Positions 60,167-64,000 of a DNA stretch of 64,000 nt are shown here, one piece after another (positions within the stretch are counted from its first letter, which is position 1; each line of letters starts with the position of its first letter). The translations under genes were made by a program, and so were the position numbers. The notes beneath the pieces were generated by a model. It worked only from the letters and a program-made list of their open reading frames with translations. It searched no databases and had not been told where the DNA came from. Location of the stretch: NCBI GenBank assembly GCA_038030265.1, contig CM075943.1, positions 1,798,001 through 1,862,000 on the forward strand, in the 5' to 3' direction. The DNA is from Corythucha ciliata (taxonomy: Eukaryota > Arthropoda > Insecta > Hemiptera > Tingidae).

Positions 60167-63059
60167 TCAATAGCCAGTTTCGTGTTTTCCCATCTTCGGG
60201 TTTCGGCTCCATCAAATGCCAATTTTGTGTTTTTGGTCCTTCAAAAGCCGATTTCGTATTTTGGATCCTCTGGAAGCCAATTTCGTGTTTTGGATCCTCC
60301 GGAAGCCAATGTCGTGTTTTGACCCCTTCAAGAGTCAATTTAGTGTTTTCGTTGCCTTCAAAAGCCAACTTCGTGTTTCCATCAAATGCCAATTATGAGT
60401 TTTGACTCCTTCAAAAGCCAATTACGTGTTTTGGCTATTTCAAATGCCTATTTTGTGTTTTTGATACTTCAGAAGCCAATTTCGCTTTTTGGCTCCTTAA
60501 AAAGCCGTTTTGACTGGACTATTTTTCCTCTTTCAAAACCCAATTTTGTGTTTTGGCAGTGTTGGCAAAATGACAATTTTTATCATGTCCTAATTAAAAT
60601 CTGTGGCTGAACAGTGGAACTAGGATCACCCTCCTCCACCAATCGCAACATCCCTCCCCTCCATAATATTTCTTTTTCGCCATTATAACATTTGGGTCCT
60701 TTTTTCGTCTGGGAAAAATCTGGTCACCCTATTTATAGCCCCATGCGGAATTTTTGTTTCTTGAAGGAGTCAGACCCGTGAAATTGGTCTTTAAATTGAG
60801 CCAACACTCCTCAAAATTCACCTTTGGGGAAAAAAGATGTAAAATCTGCGTCTGGTTTTTTAGAGAGAGGCGATCCTGCTAAATTGGTTTCTGACGGGCC
60901 AGATCCACAAAAAATTGTTTCATAAAGAGCCAAACCGGTGGATTCCTTTATGTGAAGCGCAGTGACCTAATTTTATACCTTGTTCACCAGGCGTCTACAA
61001 TAAAACAGACACTAATTCGAATATCGATTCAAGTCCATGGTGAAGCGATCGATAGTTTATTTTTCAACTGTTAGACGGTTACGTTCTTAATTGACTAACT
61101 TCCTCTCAAAACTCGCACGTTCAAGTGCAGTGATATATTCGAGCGTGATACAGAAGTATGAAGGGGGGGGGGGTGATAACACGAACAAGAATTGACAAAA
61201 CCAAGGGACATGTTCGTGATGTTATTCTTCGCGGAGTCACGCATTTTTTTGAAAAACATTTTGTTGCAATTACAAATGTGAATTATGTAAAACAAAGCCC
61301 CACCAATACATTATACTTGGGCCAAAAGGATTTTACTCGCTTGAATTGTTTTACCACGAAATAATTTTCGACCCAAAAGGACCACCGCTGCTGTTGACTC
61401 TTTCCCCTCACCCATCAACAAATTGTCATCTTCGTTCACCTGTCGTCTTGGGAACAAAGAATTTACGACTCTCTCCCTCTTTATAACTGAATTTACCTGA
61501 GTGCTTTAGAGAAAGCTTTTCGATGTTGTATTGAGCTCACTTTCAGCTAGAAGGATAGTAGTAAACTTTTTCCTAATAATATTATTTTTCTTTTTAGCCA
61601 AGAGCTAAAACTTTAGTACGCGCATGGGGTAGAAGCCAACTTGTTGATTGTTATTGATCGGACAATTAAAAGTTAAATGGTAAATGAAGTTTTTTCGTTC
61701 TATAGTCCAGTCAATGAATTCTGAAAAACAAGTGTAGACGACATGGCTGGTTTACTGAATTTTTAAATTTCCGCTGTATTCAAGTTAGTAGGGAGGTAAA
61801 CATAATACTAAAAGTGTGCGGACGTCCGATGAGAGCGGGCTGTAGAATTGGGGAAGGGATTCGCCGAAAAGGTCACGTTTTAGGGTTTTCCCCAAACATT
61901 TCGGTCTCCCCGCGTTGTAGTACAAAGGATCCCCTCTCTTAATGAATAGCTAACAAACAAACAAACAAAAACTCGTGCTGAATTGAAGTTTTAATTTTTA
62001 AAGGGTTTTTTAATTTGTTGATAAACAGTGATTTGTTTAACTGAACTCAGTATTTAATTACCCTGGAATAAAGAATTTGAATTGTTTAATTTGTTTTCAA
62101 GATCTATCGAGAATTTTTGAGTTATCATTTTTTGAGCCCTTTTAGACGAGTAAAAAAGTTGTTTATTCAAAATTATATTCAATCTATCGCGATTTCCGGC
62201 TAGGAATATCCCGATAATTTCATTAAACGGCTGATTTAAACCTTTTGGTCATTCTGAAGCAGTCGCTCCAGTACCACGAAAACGAAACGGGAAAATTTGT
62301 TTATGCACGAATTTTTCGACAAGCCTGAACGACGCGCTCAATGTTCATACAGACGTCTCCTTTTGAGCACTGTGCCAGTTTCGCGGACAAGAATTGCAAC
62401 TTTCATCGTTCGTGTTCAAATGGATGGTCTAAAGACATTCCTTCGAATTTAAGAGCATTTCAGCGAAAAAAAAAAAATTACAATTCAAGATGGTGGGACG
62501 TACTAATTTGCGGATTGCATTATGTGAAATGACGAGACCCTGAGGGTGCTACACAATACCAGTAACTTTTATTAGCACTTCGTGTGATAGTTACACAAAA
62601 GTACTAGTACTAGAGGCCAGGACCAAGTAGCTGAATGTCCGTGGTCGAAACGGAGACTTTTATTGTTTTTTTTTTATGACGCAATGAAACCGGCTGGAAG
62701 GTTGGGAAGATCCTTGCGAATTAATCTCTATGATATTTTCCTTATATCACCCTCTTCTCGACCATTCCTTTCCAAAACGTCTTTGAACATATAGTTTTGT
62801 ATTCTCACCAATGGTGAAGCTGACGGTGGCCTTGACGACGGACTGGGTGTCTTCTTCAAATAATGAGTGTTATTCGCCGGCGAGCGGACAGCAACAGATC
62901 GCCTGGTGAAAATCAGTGGGCGACCGACGCCACTTCGGCTTGTCCTCGCTTTTGATGACGCCGCTTCGCGTCGCCGATAACACAGACAGGTAACGGCCCC
63001 GATGCTCACCAAAAACAGGGAGCATCCCAAAAGAATCGACACAAGTGCAGGGCCAGTAA
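36239..63059 (-). CDS. Syt4: Synaptotagmin 4, eight coding exons, 5' end missing
   Basis: A single-pass vesicle membrane protein with two C2 domains, known in flies for postsynaptic Ca2+-dependent retrograde release. Exons on the minus strand: 63059-62809, 55979-55849, 55775-55656, 45385-45169, 44462-44307, 44229-44106, 44029-43836, 36358-36239. All junctions have AG/GT and the phases fit, giving about 437 residues. Order: transmembrane segment and palmitoylatable-looking CLCYRRR, Ser/Pro-rich linker, C2A, C2B, WHKL motif, stop at 36239-36241. [16 protein letters not shown] and [11 protein letters not shown] are typical of Syt4/11; the Ser before FDR is the known Syt4 replacement of a Ca2+-binding Asp in C2A. 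The N-terminal exon is not in view. Syt11 is a vertebrate duplicate, so Syt4 is the better name. Confidence 0.95.
36392..36581 (+). repeat. 5' LTR of Gypsy-C
   Basis: 190 bp with a TATAAAAGGG box near its start. It differs from the 3' LTR by one substitution (GGACTATGGACTG against GGACTATGAACTG) and the length of a C run. Confidence 0.93.
36581..36598 (+). promoter_or_regulatory. Gypsy-C primer-binding site
   Basis: TGGTGCCGAAACCCGAGA follows the LTR; the TGG pairs with the CCA end of a tRNA. Which tRNA is not determined here. Confidence 0.7.
36687..37830 (+). pseudogene. Gypsy-C gag
   Basis: Starts at the ATG at 36687. The frame breaks at a run of eight T at 36903-36910 and goes on in another frame to 37830, so one base too many in this run is the likely cause (mutation or sequencing error). 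The capsid region has the usual helical layout ([19 protein letters not shown]). An Arg-rich stretch and one zinc knuckle, [14 protein letters not shown], bind RNA. A Ser/Thr/Asp-rich tail ends at TGA. The protease frame that follows is the same frame after two stops (TGA, then TAA). Confidence 0.8.
37850..38083 (+). CDS. Gypsy-C protease N-terminal part
   Basis: Open frame in phase with gag. It carries an aspartic protease site [15 protein letters not shown] near 37956 and ends at a TAG at 38081-38083. The second half of the protease ([13 protein letters not shown]) lies at the start of the overlapping pol frame, so a frame change between 38043 and 38083 is needed to make the whole enzyme. 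Confidence 0.6.
38043..41087 (+). CDS. Gypsy-C pol: protease end, RT, RNase H, integrase
   Basis: 1014 codons without a stop. The protease C-terminal part is followed by RT with [35 protein letters not shown] and the active site VYMDDIIVF. RNase H starts [15 protein letters not shown], where the catalytic Asp of TTDAS is Gly, then [18 protein letters not shown] and [10 protein letters not shown]. Integrase has the His pair and a C-x-C finger (GRCVCGKVK) and the core with Asp in EIDIFTYDG, Asp in VMDKGREF and Glu in GMIERFHN. The basic C-terminus ends at 41087. The ATG at 38043 is only the first in frame; the true product probably arises by a frame change. Confidence 0.9.
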   Translation: MSMLLTYFEREKSVVGESVIILKTLTGSDDLHRIHVAKIKSKQYDMIIGCDILNKAGFEQKFGRNKWKIRLGTERYESTDRTQKGNYLFAGSTVVSQCKKPGEQILDRFDDTIYREGEPLSITGRVRHHIDLVTETPVYVNPRRYPHAMRAVIRQEIAEMLKQGIVRKSMSEYCSPLWAVPKKTTEGKDINYHVVVDYRGLNEKTLTEKYPLPRLEDMLDRMHGAKYFSTLDLKAGYHQIGMHPRDTKKTAFSFERGHYEFVRMPFGLKNAPITFQRLMDEFLEGLEDQNIQVYMDDIIVFSSSQREHERHLRRVFERLREFGLKVSREKTNLFQSEVKFMGHIVSAEGVRPDLHKTEAIRDIPVPRNVKEVRTFLGMVGYYKKFVKNFARIVEPLTALLKKGRKFEITTEVRKAVDACKDELCSAPILKFPDLNEPFILTTGASLVAVGAVLAQNSPEGEKSIAFASRKFTPAERRYSTIERELLGIVWSVEYFRPYLFGTEFELRTDHMPFIWVSKLKETSARITKWKEKLAAYAFKIKHIRGADNTVADCLSRNVNALEQADPQDSSEVFDSRLFGNEQEDTSEIEAHDAEMEIVDDVINNKRYQLIFESSEGSQLDLRVHRYGSTRVTTITVGDRVSDDDLITKLNETIHRGKTFFMYCGDPTLFEKVSTIHRSGRLTEGTRIITCTQRVETVEETDRQEQIVRDYHTGLTNHRGITETVHQLRKKYYWSGMERTVTKILKGRCVCGKVKYDRNPLRPPQMITPTPSANNKTIEIDIFTYDGARYLTTVDRLSRRATAEPLENKTAVEMKNKLLSLFSVIGCPEEVVMDKGREFHNRIIQGLFDELGISYRFTTPGHPQSHGMIERFHNTITEHLYLLDVSRGIQGSEAVARAVLAYNNSVHSATGATPLELTMDLDLQEKTAEDTHREKTTRTERYNVRKSENLARRIQCGDRVFIKNHYKRRKTDLRFLGPYTVTAILSRNRIMIENPQSRRGVTLTVHMDQVKRLAK
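41224..41415 (+). repeat. 3' LTR of Gypsy-C
   Basis: 192 bp, nearly identical to 36392-36581. Confidence 0.93.
41451..41634. mobile_element. MITE with TA target duplication (184 bp)
   Basis: Ends AAGCGCGTTTACACGGTTCA and, inverted, AAGGCGCGTTTACACGGTTC. TA stands outside both ends (41449-41450 and 41635-41636), as for Tc1/mariner-type MITEs. It lies 35 bp downstream of Gypsy-C. Confidence 0.7.
41778..41965. mobile_element. Inverted-repeat MITE-like element
   Basis: Arms near 41778-41813 and 41930-41965 pair over about 36 bp, including CATAATGTGACGT and ACGTCACATTATG. The exact ends are not clear. Confidence 0.5.
42806..42912. mobile_element. Short hairpin MITE-like element
   Basis: GGTGCAAAATAA and TTATTGCACC bound inner arms GAGAAAACCCTGAG and CTCAGGGTTTTCTC. 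Confidence 0.55.
43440..43740 (+). repeat. Degenerate minisatellite, family B
   Basis: Units of roughly 35-45 bp around CGTGAAATTGCAAGTTT with spacers naming (C)CTTTATT. Also at 45520-45690, 53416-54050, 54400-54545 and 56830-57010, all in or next to Syt4 introns. Confidence 0.55.
43836..44029 (-). CDS. Syt4: Syt4 exon: C2B core
   Basis: 194 bp, acceptor after a T run ending TTTAG, donor GAG|GTAGGT. It completes [20 protein letters not shown] with the C2B polybasic strand, then [10 protein letters not shown] and [11 protein letters not shown], where the third Ca2+ loop Asp residues are present. Confidence 0.95.
44106..44229 (-). CDS. Syt4: Syt4 exon: C2B start
   Basis: 124 bp, acceptor CCTTATAG, donor CTG|GTACTG. 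It encodes [20 protein letters not shown] and [13 protein letters not shown], including the first C2B Ca2+ loop. The intron after it is 76 bp. Confidence 0.95.
44307..44462 (-). CDS. Syt4: Syt4 exon: C2A end
   Basis: 156 bp, 52 codons, phase 0 at both ends; acceptor TTTTTTCAG, donor AAG|GTTAGC. It encodes [20 protein letters not shown], i.e. the third C2A loop with the Syt4-type Ser, and ends PRSLK before C2B. Confidence 0.95.
45169..45385 (-). CDS. Syt4: Syt4 exon: C2A core
   Basis: 217 bp, acceptor TTTGTTTAG, donor CAG|GTATGT. It encodes [17 protein letters not shown], the [20 protein letters not shown] block and FTFYGI. The first C2A Ca2+ loop keeps its two Asp residues. Confidence 0.95.
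45520..45690 (+). repeat. Degenerate minisatellite, family B
   Basis: AATATCCGTGAAATTGAAAG and similar units, left of the Gypsy-F fragment. Confidence 0.5.
45868..46845 (+). pseudogene. Gypsy-F reverse transcriptase and RNase H start
   Basis: Unbroken frame with [22 protein letters not shown], the active site [15 protein letters not shown], and thumb [12 protein letters not shown], up to [10 protein letters not shown], where Gypsy-D begins. The motif that normally holds the first RT Asp reads [13 protein letters not shown], with residues lost and the Asp missing, so the enzyme is dead. Confidence 0.85.
46846..47221 (-). repeat. 3' LTR of Gypsy-D, interrupted by a solo LTR
   Basis: The same 128-bp LTR, split within its TATATATA run by 46969-47209. 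Confidence 0.88.
46969..47209 (+). mobile_element. Solo LTR, errantivirus type, inserted in TATA
   Basis: 241 bp from AGTTACGG to AATCTAACT, flanked by TATA on both sides. It carries AATAAA at about 47156-47161 and is not similar by eye to the Gypsy-C LTR beyond the ends. Solo LTRs arise by recombination between the two LTRs of a full element. Confidence 0.8.
47621..47926 (-). pseudogene. Gypsy-D pol tail in another frame
   Basis: A basic, Arg/Ser/Pro-rich 101-codon frame overlapping the end of the long pol frame by 115 bp. It may be the C-terminal extension of pol after a frameshift near 47900, or simply an overlapping frame. Confidence 0.35.
47812..50241 (-). CDS. Gypsy-D pol: RT, RNase H, integrase
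   Basis: 809 codons without a stop. [34 protein letters not shown], a [12 protein letters not shown] motif, active site [17 protein letters not shown], thumb [12 protein letters not shown]. RNase [35 protein letters not shown], and [10 protein letters not shown]. Integrase: H-x-H and C-x2-C (SCQTCCDV), core Asp in QMDYAGPF, Asp in VSDNASIF, Glu in NGQAERFCQ. All catalytic acidic residues seem present. The resemblance is to Mag-like Gypsy elements. The upstream protease frame overlaps it by 70 bp. Confidence 0.92.
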   Translation of the reverse strand: MFTSTSGQRSSIFLKPRPVPYALKEQVEKELDRLESEGIITRVDHSEWGTPLVVVSKNSQEVRICADFKATVNKQLQDAHYPIPKIQDLFHKLRGGKYFCSIDIFKAYLHLPVDEESTKIQTLSTHRGTYTVNRLFFGIKTAPNEFHKFIDQFVRDLPGTTAYFDDLIVQGSNIDECRERLYKLFEKLQDHNLHVNIQKCKFFQTHIQYLGHVISSEGLHKSPEKVKAIVDAPCPQNTDQLRQFLGMVQYYSPFIENSSTLLHPLNSLLRKDAKFSWNKNCETAFQTIKSNIASDEVLVPFDPQLPVTLATDASPVGLSGVLSHIYPNGHERPIAFASRTLTAAERNYSQLDKEATAVYWACKKFYDYLYGRPFTLIVDNKPLMSILHPDHQLPVLTGTRMLRYALFLSGFNYKVRHRPSTQHVNADYLSRNPIYTPVNSNSVDTAFINQAATIQHISTENVTSIKIAEQTEKDPDLSQLKNDILNGKIRDPELSLHDGVIFRGNRVTIPTSLQPSVLRELHTTHAGIVKMKALARNVCYWKGIDADIEDMAKSCQTCCDVKNNHQAAPIHVWETPSSNWQRVQMDYAGPFLGSYFFIVVDSRSKWPEIPISKQSPTTQSTIRSLQEIFSRHGFPEILVSDNASIFKSSEFLQYCSSNGITQRFIAPGYPQTNGQAERFCQIIKKKLKCMQAAPGKVQETLYELLQRYRITPLASGETPSELLYGRNIRTKLDLLRPMAPGALTNSATQPIFKKGFALGERVQSRSYGHSKLWKYGNVVESLGKTYYLIELDDGYVIKKTLQPTSLVSR
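50172..50708 (-). CDS. Gypsy-D protease region
   Basis: 178 codons, with an aspartic protease site [11 protein letters not shown] (Asp-Ser-Gly) near residue 34-40 and NAILGREWI later. It follows the zinc-knuckle region and precedes pol in an overlapping frame, as a frameshift-expressed retroelement protease would. Confidence 0.8.
   Translation of the reverse strand: MSINLLSQIEDVFSSDVQIDDKLYANVKINGKNIIECDSGSRVSILNIHDFKQLKLQIPIHQTPIIFRTYTGQTFKPVGVVRVRAEYKNYASSENLYLVDVSKNAILGREWIRNLQINFDDINQIVHHIDNSTIEELQRRFPDVLEQRVGKVPNHKCSLQLRDNAVPFFSNLDLSPMR
50709..50952 (-). pseudogene. Gypsy-D zinc-knuckle region of gag
   Basis: Continues from gag in another frame: [14 protein letters not shown] and [14 protein letters not shown], two CCHC knuckles. 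It joins the protease frame downstream. The break against the gag frame at 50953 indicates a frameshift. Confidence 0.7.
50953..51789 (-). CDS. Gypsy-D gag
   Basis: 278 codons from an ATG about 92 bp inside the 5' LTR. Pro/His-rich N-terminus, then a capsid-like region ([65 protein letters not shown]), which resembles the gag of Mag-type elements. It stops shortly before the zinc knuckles. Confidence 0.85.
   Translation of the reverse strand: MANNDPPPPAHRHPQPPAPPAQDLSALINTLNSFIHRLDLQQRTQPPPAGGPSLSSVRSVKDVLQNQVLTFETFDDSSESFDTYIQRLDNYFTLKGLTGTGTDVKEAKALVLLNCLGSKHYQLLTSLTTPELPASKSYDEIIILLREHLNPRPNVLTEQHKFFSRTQQNGESISNFITSLKHLAKTAAFTSTCQSAECNISVLNLLLRAQFIRGLRESEIREKILQQADISLEDTLNIVLAAEASKLQNKEMSHSYTKSSGNSKLSCTAKEKRPLIHP
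51882..52009 (-). repeat. 5' LTR of Gypsy-D
   Basis: 128 bp, uninterrupted copy; ends in a TATATATA run at the outer edge. Confidence 0.9.
52010..53400 (+). pseudogene. Gypsy-F RNase H end and integrase
   Basis: Continues RNase H ([28 protein letters not shown]) with a stop near 52251 and frameshifts. Then follow the integrase finger ([13 protein letters not shown]), the core with [20 protein letters not shown] and a broken region where NERLNQTL carries the Glu, and a C-terminal part with [17 protein letters not shown]. Several stops (for example at 52832, 52995 and 53080) make it non-functional. Confidence 0.8.
53416..54545 (+). repeat. Degenerate minisatellite, mixed families B and A
   Basis: 53416-54050 and 54400-54545 carry family B words (AAATTGCAAGTTT, GGGTCTTA); 54110-54330 carries family A units. 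No genes. Confidence 0.55.
54546..55640. other. Syt4 intron, no further feature
   Basis: Intronic DNA with homopolymers and a short CT run near 55590. I see no exon. Confidence 0.5.
55656..55775 (-). CDS. Syt4: Syt4 exon: linker end and first C2A strand
   Basis: 120 bp, from TTCTTACAG to CAG|GTTAGG. It encodes an acidic stretch and then [11 protein letters not shown], which is the first beta strand of C2A. It starts and ends in the same phase, so it could be skipped without a frameshift. Confidence 0.85.
55849..55979 (-). CDS. Syt4: Syt4 exon: linker
   Basis: 131 bp after a T-rich acceptor ending CACACCAG. It encodes a Gly/Ser/Thr/Pro-rich linker ([16 protein letters not shown]). The donor AAA|GTACAA is weak, but the reading frame would hit a stop soon after, and the next exon joins in phase across a 73-bp intron. 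Confidence 0.8.
56830..57540. repeat. Degenerate minisatellite, families B and C
   Basis: 56830-57010 has family B units (ATATCCGAGCGACATTGCAA). 57230-57540 has another loose 35-40 bp repeat built on GAGCCAATTCTGCCAAAT with T/G spacers (family C), also seen at 24350-24530 and 60770-60960. Confidence 0.45.
57960..58690 (+). repeat. Degenerate minisatellite, family A (plus orientation)
   Basis: Units such as TCTCGATTTTAGCCGTGAAT with TTAGCG and T-run spacers, as at 400-1620. It ends next to the tail of the R1-like LINE. Confidence 0.75.
58860..60085 (-). pseudogene. R1-like LINE, 3' part of ORF2
   Basis: Minus-strand frames in succession, GC-rich in AT-rich surroundings. 60021-59689 starts with [16 protein letters not shown], the end of the RT domain. 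Then come an R1-type region ([31 protein letters not shown]) and the C-terminal block 59711-59229 with [32 protein letters not shown] and the zinc motif [17 protein letters not shown]. Frame changes and the lack of a start and of most of RT show a 5'-truncated dead copy. A possible 3' UTR ends near 58860, before AT-rich tails. Confidence 0.8.
60118..60172 (+). repeat. (CT)n microsatellite
   Basis: Interrupted CT run with two ACA/CACT breaks. Confidence 0.85.
60173..60570 (+). repeat. Minisatellite, family D, ~32-bp units
   Basis: About 12 units around AAGCCAATTTCGTGTTTTGG with TCC-TTCAA spacers. Units are more alike than those of family A. It lies between the R1-like LINE and a family C stretch in the first visible Syt4 intron. 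Confidence 0.8.
60770..60960. repeat. Degenerate minisatellite, family C
   Basis: Loose repeats such as GCCAGATCCACAAAAAATTG and GAGCCAAACCGGTGGATTCC. Confidence 0.4.
60961..62808. other. Syt4 intron, no further feature
   Basis: No exon or repeat with defined ends recognised; (CAAA)n near 61955. Confidence 0.5.
62809..63059 (-). CDS. Syt4: Syt4 exon: transmembrane segment
   Basis: 251 bp. The acceptor follows a long pyrimidine run and CTTGTGTTTCAG; the donor is TTG|GTGAGA. It starts with two bases of a split codon and ends in phase 0. It encodes a hydrophobic helix ([20 protein letters not shown]) and then Cys and Arg residues at the cytoplasmic face, followed by a basic, Ser/Pro-rich linker. 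Confidence 0.9.
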
Positions 63060-64000
63060 CTGAAACACAAGTAGGATGCAAGAAAAAAAAAAAACATTAA
63101 AAATCTAATTTTAAGAAATTTATCACATTGTAATCAAGAAGAAAACTTTGAATCTCCGCCTTTCAATTCCACTTATATTACAACCTTGACATTTCATATC
63201 ATTTCCGGTCTTTCAAGCTTTTTTTATTAATTAAACTTGAAGACATCTCGGGAAGTTTTGAGGCTTAGGCGGTTGGAGGGACTAGGACGCTCTCTGCCAA
63301 GCTTGAAAGCCTTTGATCGCTCAGTCGTGCCCCGCAGAGAAAGTTTCTCTGGAAGTAATTTACTCACTTTGAAGTTGCAGCGGAAAAAATGTTACAGGCT
63401 TCCTCCATTCCGCTTTCTTTAAAATTATTCTTCATAGGCTTCTACTAAGTTTTCCTTGTTGAAAAAAAGAAAAAAAAGAAAACGTAGTTCGTGCCCATCT
63501 CATCCATTTGCATTTTTTTTTTTTTGTTTAATATTTAGCCTTTCAGGATAATTCTGCGTTCGTCAGACAAAGCGATTCAACCTCCCTGCCTCCCACTATT
63601 CCATTTAAACTCAATTAAAGTCTGAAAATGAAGAAGCAGGAAATCATAAGCAATTTACCGTTTTCCTAATTCTTTTCAATTCATTTAACAGCTTTTCATT
63701 CAGAAAACGGAAGACTATTGAAATTAAAAATTAAAATAAATGCATTTTTAACTAAACATTTTAAATTTTGTATTACGGTAGGCACCAGAATTTGATGGCG
63801 GGTGGGGAGGAGGGGTCGGAAAGGTAAGGTTTGAGGATTTAATCAAGAGACTTGAGTTGAGGGTATAGATACACTCTTGAAGCCATTAGCAATGGAAATG
63901 TGGCCCTACTCTGGATTGGCAATGGTTCACGTTCTAGAGGCCCTTTCATAATATTACGTTAATGTAGGTGTATCCTATTCTAAAGAAATTTCCACTTGAA
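63060..64000. other. Upstream Syt4 intron
   Basis: Starts with the acceptor's pyrimidine run (63070-63097 in reverse). I found no upstream coding exon that would supply the missing first base of the split codon and a Met start, so the N-terminal exon is likely beyond the window. Confidence 0.5.

Overview
This is eukaryotic nuclear DNA, AT-rich, packed with transposons and minisatellites, with a 500-base assembly gap at 34304-34803. The only host gene I can support is synaptotagmin 4 (Syt4), on the minus strand. Eight coding exons lie between 63059 and 36239. The protein resembles insect Syt4 very closely, so the source is probably an arthropod. The exact taxon cannot be told from the sequence.

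Layout. 1-360 is the start of a LINE ORF1 with a PHD finger, running off the left edge. 400-5740 is degenerate minisatellite and unrecognised sequence. 5748-17213 is a four-level nest of transposons: a Gypsy element with 197-bp LTRs (Gypsy-A), split by a TTAA-flanked DNA transposon with long terminal inverted repeats; that contains a second Gypsy element (Gypsy-B), which is split by a Foldback-like element with a perfect 9-bp target duplication. 17361-24735 holds hairpin DNA elements, a Gypsy fragment fused to a dead PIF/Harbinger transposase, and several MITEs. 25060-26960 and 32780-33620 are blocks of the same degenerate minisatellite in opposite orientations. No gene is visible from 26960 to 36200.

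Syt4 fills 36239 to beyond 63059. Its introns range from 73 bp to about 10 kb, and the three long ones are bloated by repeats. The last intron (7.5 kb) contains a nearly intact young Gypsy element (Gypsy-C, 36392-41415) that stops only 33 bp before the terminal exon. The 10.3-kb intron contains a plus-strand Gypsy fragment interrupted by a minus-strand Gypsy element (Gypsy-D), whose left LTR is itself interrupted by a solo LTR. The 6.8-kb intron contains an R1-like LINE tail and further minisatellites. The 5' exon or exons and the promoter of Syt4 were not found and probably lie beyond base 64000.

The transposon genes make copy and integration enzymes for their own elements; most are broken. 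The Syt4 product is a membrane-anchored double-C2 vesicle protein. All calls are from reading the sequence; no database search was run.
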